DNA of 64,000 bases, from assembly GCF_008831285.2 (NCBI RefSeq), contig NC_045143.1, forward strand, positions 12,575,214 to 12,639,213, read 5' to 3'. Origin of the DNA: Nymphaea colorata. Its lineage: Eukaryota > Streptophyta > Magnoliopsida > Nymphaeales > Nymphaeaceae. Position 1 is the first letter of the stretch, and each line of letters opens with the position of its first letter. Below, piece by piece: positions 57,435-64,000 of the stretch. The notes beneath the pieces were generated by a model that worked only from the letters and a program-made list of their open reading frames with translations, had not been told where the DNA came from and searched no databases. A program made the translations under genes and the position numbers.

Positions 57435-58629
57435 GGTCCAAAAATGTTACTTCAAATGCATAAGATGATAAATATAGTAAATCACTTTTTAAATAGATGG
57501 TTTCAAGAAAAGCATGAAGTCAAATTCTCAAAAAGTGAAAATGAGAAAAACTGTTTTCTTTTGCTTGAAACTTGAGAAAGTGTATGTATATATGGTACGT
57601 AGTCAACGGTTATAGTAGCTACATAATTGGAAACAAAAAGTGTTTCGCAAAAATAAATGAAACCGTCATTATAAAAAAAAGAACAACAGATAGTGAATAG
57701 CAAAATGTTGGAAACAAACGAGTCATTCCGGTCAAATCTATATTTATTCATGATGACTTTTATATTTTTAGTTTAACATATAATTTATTGATTATTGGTA
57801 AATTGATGCAAAAATGGCACTTAATAACCAGGAGCAGTCAGTGCATTATCATTAGCAAAAAAAAAAAGTCAAAAGATAATATCCAAAGCATAGATGCCAA
57901 TAAACATAATATTTTCATTTGGAAATAAGTCCATGTGAAGATCAAACAATAGAGTGACAAACCTAAATGAATCGAATATTTGATGTTTAAGATCTGGTCG
58001 TTTAAATTATTGAATTTTGAAAGTACTGAAGCAAAAAGTATGACATCCAACAAGAGGTAACTGCAGCAAAAACACCACAACCAAGTAGTATTGTGGAGTG
58101 TTGAAATTGCATCCTTGTCGAAATGGCAAGCGTATGTTGAAGATAAAAAATTTACAAAAAGTTTTTTAGCTTCCACAAAGTCTAATTCATAATAAAATTC
58201 TATGAAGGCATGATACAAACATAAACTCAATGGAAGTCCTCGGTTGTGTAGCATTTATCAAAATTATTTTTAAAATAATAGGAGGACTTGATGACAAGGG
58301 AGAAATTTATATTTATTGACTGTAATGATACTTTAAAGGTCTATCCAACTCCTTCCCCCTCAATTTCAAAGAATCAGTTACTTCAAATAAGTGATTTTTG
58401 GTTAAAAATTTGAATGGACCTATGAGACAAGTTAAGTTGAAGCACATGAAAGAATAACAACTCAGATATGTCAAACACTATACAGCTAAAAACGTTCATT
58501 ATCCAAGTGATAAAGAATCTAAGAATTTTCCTAAAATGGTCAAAGCTCTTACAGATATCCATAATCCCCATGATTCGACATTATTTTCTTATAACAAAAG
58601 CTAACAAAAATAATGTTTGAAAAACTACT
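57435..58629. other. AT-rich stretch between copia gag and RT remnants
   Basis: In an intact element this interval would hold protease and integrase. I found no clear protease or DD35E motif, and the length is too short for both, so it is deleted or replaced. Minus-strand ORFs (57503-57751, 57838-58254) show only hydrophobic, Phe/Leu-rich low-complexity sequence. Confidence 0.45.
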
Positions 58630-59095
58630 ATAAATGAAGATATGTCTGAAATTGAAAAACAATGTCTGAGAACTAGTAAATTGAAGAAAAGGAAAATAGT
58701 TGGTCTAAATTGGATTTCCAAAATTAATTTGATGAAAATGACTAAGCCTATAAGCACCAAGTAGGTTTCTAGTAAAAGGTCTTTTTTTTTAAAAAAAATT
58801 GAATATATTTCAATGAGACTTTTACCATAGTTATAAGAATGAAAACAATCTAAATTGTTCTAACTATTTTAGTTAAATTAAAAATTTGTATATATCAGAT
58901 GGATGTAAAATCAACATTTCTTAATGGAGAATTAAAAAAAAAATTTATGTCGCTCTGGTTTTGTGAAAAAGGGGTGTGAAAAAATGTATGCATGTTGAAT
59001 AAAGCTTTATATGGGTTGAAGCAAGCTCTATGAGACGAAATATAAAAATTGACACATATTTTGAAAGGAAGAGGTTTCAAAAAGCGAGAGCAAGC
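58630..59095 (+). pseudogene. Copia reverse transcriptase remnant
   Basis: 'KRKIVGLNWISKI' near 58690 corresponds to the RT entry motif GLKWIYKIK. 'YQMDVKSTFLNGELKKKFM' (about 58895-58950) and 'LNKALYGLKQAL' (about 58992-59027) are canonical copia RT motifs, followed by 'ILKGRGFKK'. Stops and poly(A)-tract frameshifts break it, and the YVDD block is not reached. No RNase H or 3' LTR was recognised downstream. Confidence 0.8.
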
Positions 59096-60087
59096 TATCT
59101 TTAAAATGTGAAAAAAATGAAGAAAAAGTTTAAATTATTTGTTGTTCGCATCCCTAAAAATCTTTTGGTTTTTAGAGTGCTCTAGAAAAATGAAGTTTTA
59201 TTTTGAAATGAGAAAGAAAGGGATTCGCCCGTCGGTAAGATGATTGGCCATTCACAGTGCCTTTACTAGGGGTAATCAATCCAAGTGCTATGCTTATCCT
59301 TTATACAATTAGTTTTGGTTTGTGCATCTTTTTTTATTCTAAATGCGGTGCTGAGTCGGACAAAAGATTGAAGATTTAATGTTTCAATATTTTGAGAAAG
59401 TTTTGAAGAATCATTTGATTGATAGTATAAAGCTTTTTTATTTGAAAAATCTTCAATTGGGAAGTCTTTACAAACATTATTTGGAAATATTTGAAGATCA
59501 CCTTTTGAAGTCACTTTAGTGTTCTCTGAAGACTTTGAGGTTTTGCTTTAATTCGGTTACTACCGAGTTAGAGCTCCATCTCACCTTGCTTAAGTTCTTT
59601 TAGAAAGGTGCTTGTAATCATAAGTGATGTTAAGTGAGCGTGAATGCATGAATATATTAGTCCTATATGATTAGAAGGGAATAATTTATTCGTACCATAA
59701 TATTCATATAAAAACATTCTTACCATCACATGCATCTAAGTCTTTCATTTTTGTTTATAAGGTTGACATAAATATTTTTTATGAAAAGAAAAAGTTTTAA
59801 AAATGGAAAGAAGTTGTAGACCATCAAACATGATTCCAATATTAGGTCATTACTTGAGTTTTAATCTTGATGAAATCGGTAAATGAAAGATCATGAGAGA
59901 AAAATGTTCAAAAGAATGAACAAGATGGAAGACTTGATCACAAGAAAAATATGAAGAAAGAGATTTTGAAAATCACAAAACAAAGGATTTAAAAGAGAGA
60001 GTCATATATGAAAGATTGTGAAAAGGAGGTTTAATCAAATAGAAAGGGGAAGGAAATTTAAAGAAGAGAATGAGAGATTTTAAAATG

Positions 60088-60090
<3 letters not shown>
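59096..60090. other. AT-rich spacer, no gene
   Basis: Only short ORFs with Lys/Asn/Phe-rich composition. A GAAGA...TTTGAAGTC(A/T)TT phrase recurs near 59480-59530. No motif recognised. Confidence 0.45.

Positions 60091-60153
<63 letters not shown>
60091..60153. repeat. (TA)31 microsatellite
   Basis: Sixty-three bases of TA repeat, the longest in the window, continued by TATACATATAC-like degenerate units. Confidence 0.97.
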
Positions 60154-60156
<3 letters not shown>

Positions 60157-60940
60157 TATATACATATACAAAAGTTTGTAAAAGACTATGTTAAGTCACA
60201 AAAAGAGAAGGGGAAATAGAGATTCATGTGCACATATACGTATATAAGTTATATATATACGCATACGTCTTCATGAGTCTTAAAATTAAAAAATGACTTG
60301 AAAATATTTGACTTTAACTTTTATTTGGGCCGGAGAGGAACTTGGGCTCATGAAAGAGCCTAAGCTAAGTCTCCAAAGCCTCATTAGAAAGAGTTCTTGC
60401 TTTCGAAAAACTTTTGGAAAACATGATTTCAAATAATTAACATAAAACATTATTATTTTGTTCGTTACAAGGAAATATTTTTTTTCTATCATTGGGTATG
60501 GAAGAAAATCAAACCACATAATAAGACACTCATTAGGGTTCATAATTGGGTGATTAAAAGGAAAATTAAACGCAAGAATGACAAGAAAATGTATATTAAC
60601 ATGTACATATTCGTAGGGTTTTCTCGGGTTGGACAAATCTCAATCACAAAAAAAATCAACATAATAATAATAATAGAGAAGTATCTCATCCCAAACACTC
60701 ATTTTCAACGTTCATTCACATATAAATGGAAGAATCAATTAACTATGCATGAATAATAACCCAAAACAGACATTCAAGAAAGAGTGAACATATTTCAATC
60801 ATAAAATGAAATATCATATCATCTTATCATCTTCCTGGTGCGCTCAAGAATAACTTCTTGACTTCAAAAAGGAGATTTGAGAGCTACCTTATATGGCTAT
60901 AGAGAGATGACGAAGAGAGCAAATAAAGAAAAAAAAAGGA

Positions 60941-61012
60941 TTGGAGTGTGGGTTATATACGTCTAACAAGAATGATTTGGAGTGTGAGTTATATACGTCT
61001 AACAAGAATGAT
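60941..61012. repeat. Tandem duplication, 36-bp period, two copies
   Basis: TTGGAGTGTGGGTTATATAC begins at 60941 and, with one G/A change, again at 60977. The period is a multiple of three, so the minus-strand frame shows a 12-residue repeat, but no gene is supported. Confidence 0.9.
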
Positions 61013-61319
61013 TTTAGGAAAATAAATATCCTTTCTTCGAATGATCCTAGATTCACCGTGAACGAAGCTCCAAGACAATGAATATATTGCTCTAAAAGAT
61101 TTCCTTGTGCTCCCTTGAAGGACAGAAGGGTCGTGAGGGAGTCGTGGTTGCTGCGGTCGCCAGTGACTAGGAAAATTACCCGTGGGATTGCGGTTTGAAT
61201 TCTGAGTGCCACGAGAGGTGTTCGAAGCTGCAAGAGTCACTGGAGATTCCCTTTGAATTCTTAGAAATCTTAAGTTTCACAAGATGATCAAAAGCTATAG
61301 AATCTCTTGTCTATGAGGG

Positions 61320-62180
61320 TTTAAATAGAATTAGTGAGATCCCCTTCCTGCATGCTGCTGACTGTTGGAGATTTCATGATGTCGCCTGACTGGTGGAGTG
61401 TTGCAATCCACCGATCATCCTCACCGTTCGCGTCGGGAAGCCACGACGTTGCATGCTGGTTGCCCGGTTGCTTGCCGTGCGACACTTCCTGCCACCATGC
61501 TTCCTCTGTGCGTAATTGGAAATACGCTTGCTAGAGGATACTGCCCGATGTTGCAGTCCACTAGTCGTTCACGCCGTGCGTTGGAAATCAACACTACCAC
61601 CCACTGATCGCCTGCTCGGCTGCTGCAGGTAGCATGCTGTATACCTGAAGACGGCTACCTCCATGATTGCTCTGCTTTGTCGCTTGCCAAAATTTTGTGT
61701 AGATGTCTGAGGAAAGCTACTCGGCTGCCGTGTCTGCCTCCACACTTCTGCTGCGCTGGAACTTCAATTGTTAGGGGAAGAAAAGATGCCGACTGAAAGA
61801 ATGAGTGTTGCAGCTTGCCGGTCGTCCACGTCTCTCGAACCACACCACTGCCTACCGCTCGGTCGCTTACCGTATACGCGATGTCATTCGCAATGTTGGA
61901 ACCCTATGCAGTGGTCGCTGTCTGAGATTACAGCAACGTCCGGTGGGATTCTATGCTGTCACCTGCCGGTTGCCTGGTGCCACCGATGGATTCTAGTCCA
62001 ATCGCTGGAAACAGCAGTGGCGGTGGTCCGAAGCTGCCATACGCCCTCTCCTCCTCGTGCGTGGGGGTTAAACGGTCGAACCAGTTTGGTCAACTGTTCC
62101 CTATAGACGACTGGTCGTCTCACCAGGGTTATGCAAAAAACCGGATGGTACAAAAGTTAACATGTCGGGTCTGGGTTTAG
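61320..62180. other. GC-richer region with recurrent TGCTG/GTTGC phrases, no gene
   Basis: Composition differs from the AT-rich neighbours. Phrases such as GTTGCATGCTGGTTGCCCG, GCCTGCTCGGCTGCTG and CACCTGCCGGTTGCC recur loosely. Overlapping ORFs up to 112 codons in several frames show no domain. It may be part of a decayed LTR-element leader. Confidence 0.4.
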
Positions 62181-63334
62181 ACCAGATCTGTTAGCATATA
62201 TCCAATCCAAAAGAAGTATGGGTCTGGGTTTTGGATTTAAATCTCGTGTCTAAAGATGAATTTGGAATTTATGTTTGGGTAAAAAGAATGCAGTCTTTTC
62301 AAAAAATTTTGGGGTGATAACTCATGCCCCTCTTTGTTGCTAAGCCAGTGTAATTCGTGCTTAGTGGCAAAGATTAGCACAACAAATTTTAATCAATGAA
62401 ATTTTTGGCTAACAAAAATTAGTTAAAGAAATATAAAATTCCAAAGAAGCAATAAGTGTTAGAATTAAATTCACCAAACCTATTTAATCCAAGTAGGTTT
62501 GACCTGGGTGCACCCAAGTGTGGTGCCAATTTCAGCTAGGCTCAGTCAACCTGAGCTCAGCTCAGCCAAAAGGGTAGGTCTGTTCCACGACCAGATTAGT
62601 CGACAGAAATAGACTTTTACCAGATCGAATCCACTTTGACTAAACTTAGTCAAAATACAATTTAGCTCAATTAAGAGCTTTCATGGCTTAAATTCATTGA
62701 ATTACTTAAACCAAAGTCAAACTACTTGCAAATGAGCTTTGACTTTGGTCAATTGGTCAAATTTGACCAATCTGAACTATTTTGTCTTTCTATGATCAAA
62801 TTGAAATTACAAAACCTAATTTAGGATTTTATGAAAGGCAAATATACATTCGGATTTGTCAAATTCATAAATCAAATATCAAATTGAAATTCAATATTTC
62901 AAACCAAAGTTTCATTCAGTTGAAATCCATCTTCAATCAAGTTATGGATGAAAATACCATTTTCGAACCAAATTTGTCAGAATTTACAAATTTTATTCAA
63001 ATTTAAGTTGAATTGTCATAATTCAATAACATTTAGAGCTTAGTAACTAGGTTTTAACCTAACAAGCTCAATTTCAAACCAAAAATAAATAAATAAATAA
63101 AATAAGGTAAAACCCTGTGCAAAGACATTTTCGTTCAAAATTTTGGTCAAAGTTGGGTAGCTGGGTTTGAACTACGGTTGACCACGCCTAGCCCAGCCCA
63201 CCTAGCTCATGTAAATGAGTTGGGTGTGGTCAATTAGAGCCATTAAATCCCATTTAATTCATTTTACAAGTCAACAAAGTCTTAAGTGAGTTTCCAAGGT
63301 GAGTTAAGAAGGTGGTTGAACTCATCTTCTCCTC

Positions 63335-63342
63335 TATATAAA
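63335..63342 (+). promoter_or_regulatory. TATA box
   Basis: CTCTATATAAACCCCCCC is a close match to the plant TATA consensus with its usual C-rich flank. Transcription would start about 30 bp downstream, near 63370, in the direction of the CT-rich leader. Confidence 0.6.
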
Positions 63343-63565
63343 CCCCCCCGTGGCAACCAAGGAGGGGGATGAATTTTTGAAGTCTTCATCAAATTGCTAC
63401 AGCCAAGGAGCTAGGAGGGAGAAGCTAAGGAGGAGAAGAAAATTCATCAAAGCCCTCTTCCCCCTCTATCTCATTCTATTCTCTGTTTTCCGTTATTCTC
63501 TATATCGAGTTTGCTAAGTTAGGGTGCTTAAGTGAACCCTTACTTAGAATTTTCGTGGTGAGAAA

Positions 63566-63757
63566 CTCTCTCTTCTCTATTGCAAATTCCAGCAAGAAAG
63601 TCATTCTTTCTTTTCTTGCTTTGCTAAGCTCGAATCCAAGCCTCGATTCTTACTTAGGATTCTCTATCTTCTCTACTACAAATTCCAGTAAGAAAGTCAT
63701 TCTTTTTCTTCTTCTTTTGCTAAGCTCAAATCCAAGCATCGATTCTTGCTTAGGATT
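63566..63757 (+). repeat. Tandem duplication, 96-bp period, two copies
   Basis: Copies 63566-63661 and 63662-63757 share CTCT(C/A)TCTTCTCTA, AAATTCCAG(C/T)AAGAAAGT, CATTCTTT, TTGCTAAGCTC(G/A)AATCC and GATTCTT(A/G)CTTAGGATT. Because 96 is divisible by three, a 74-codon ORF (63555-63779) spans both copies as a 32-residue repeat; its Ser/Leu-rich sequence is not recognisable. Confidence 0.88.
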
Positions 63758-64000
63758 GCTTGATTTAGAAAATAAGTGAAGAAGAAGATCAAGCATCAAG
63801 ACCGACCACAAGTTAGGTGATTTTAACCCATTTCTCTTCCATTTCAGCTTCTTGTTAGTTCATTGTAATTTCAGCAATTCACAGGAAGGGGTTATTTTAA
63901 TTTATTTTATGGCTGGGAATGATGTTCAGCTAGGAGAAAAGTCACAAATCAAATGTACATATTAACGCGTGATGCATGCATGAACCAGTTTTTCCAAAAA

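Larger units (their letters stand above)
62458..64000 (+). repeat. LTR-like promoter region running off the window edge
   Basis: TGTTAGAATTAAATTCACC (62458) could be an LTR start. Downstream are TTTGACC/GGTCAA-rich sequence, a strong TATA box (63335-63342), a purine-rich leader and a CT-rich region with a 96-bp duplication. This resembles the 5' part of a long LTR plus leader. The partner LTR and any coding part would lie beyond 64000, so identity is inferred. Confidence 0.4.

Noticed and set aside
61320-62180. Protein-coding gene in the GC-richer region
   Set aside because: ORFs up to 112 codons overlap in several frames and strands without motifs.
1-64000. CRISPR array, phage or bacterial defence system
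   Set aside because: No regularly spaced repeats with unique spacers, no prokaryotic operon structure; the content is plant nuclear DNA.

Overview
The window looks like nuclear DNA of a flowering plant. Three things show this: a seven-exon gene for a plant-type basic helix-loop-helix (bHLH) transcription factor with GT-AG introns, many plant-type LTR retrotransposons of the Ty1/copia and Ty3/gypsy groups, and AT-rich spacers full of (TA)n and (CT)n microsatellites. I cannot place the species from the sequence. No rRNA, tRNA gene, CRISPR array or bacterial-type operon was seen.

Positions 1-13520 are a nest of three copia retrotransposons. The host, element A, lies on the minus strand. Its 5' LTR (13236-13520), primer-binding site, gag, protease, integrase and the start of its reverse transcriptase can be followed leftwards to the window edge, broken by frameshifts and by two plus-strand insertions. 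Element B (811-6211) is nearly intact: LTRs differing by only two substitutions plus length changes, an open gag, and an open pol with all catalytic motifs, separated from gag by one in-frame UGA. Element C (8065-12334) has 253-bp LTRs, a perfect TGAAC target duplication, a trinucleotide-rich tract where gag should be, and a pol killed by four in-frame stops and one frameshift.

Positions 13521-34250 are gene-poor. They hold a degraded copia fragment (16.9-17.4 kb) between stretches rich in CAGTA/GACG motifs, a 231-bp tandem duplication, a degraded LINE reverse transcriptase (20.2-21.0 kb), small non-autonomous hAT-like elements with 8-bp target duplications, tRNA-like SINE candidates and compositional oddities. 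A decayed chromovirus-type gypsy pol lies at 34.3-37.5 kb and is followed by a sequence with the start of a typical gypsy LTR. From 41 to 49.8 kb there is no convincing gene, only exon-like hydrophobic segments and one well-bounded hAT-like element (46816-47226).

The one clear host gene is at 50590-55828 (+). It is a 381-residue bHLH factor of the Arabidopsis bHLH60 type, with a 5' leader rich in CT/GA repeats, a telo-box and a 9-residue upstream ORF. Its last exon encodes only the conserved C-terminal tail and lies beyond a 2-kb intron. Downstream are copia gag and RT remnants (56.8-59.1 kb), a long (TA)n tract, small tandem duplications, and at 62.4-64 kb a TATA-containing, LTR-like region running off the window.
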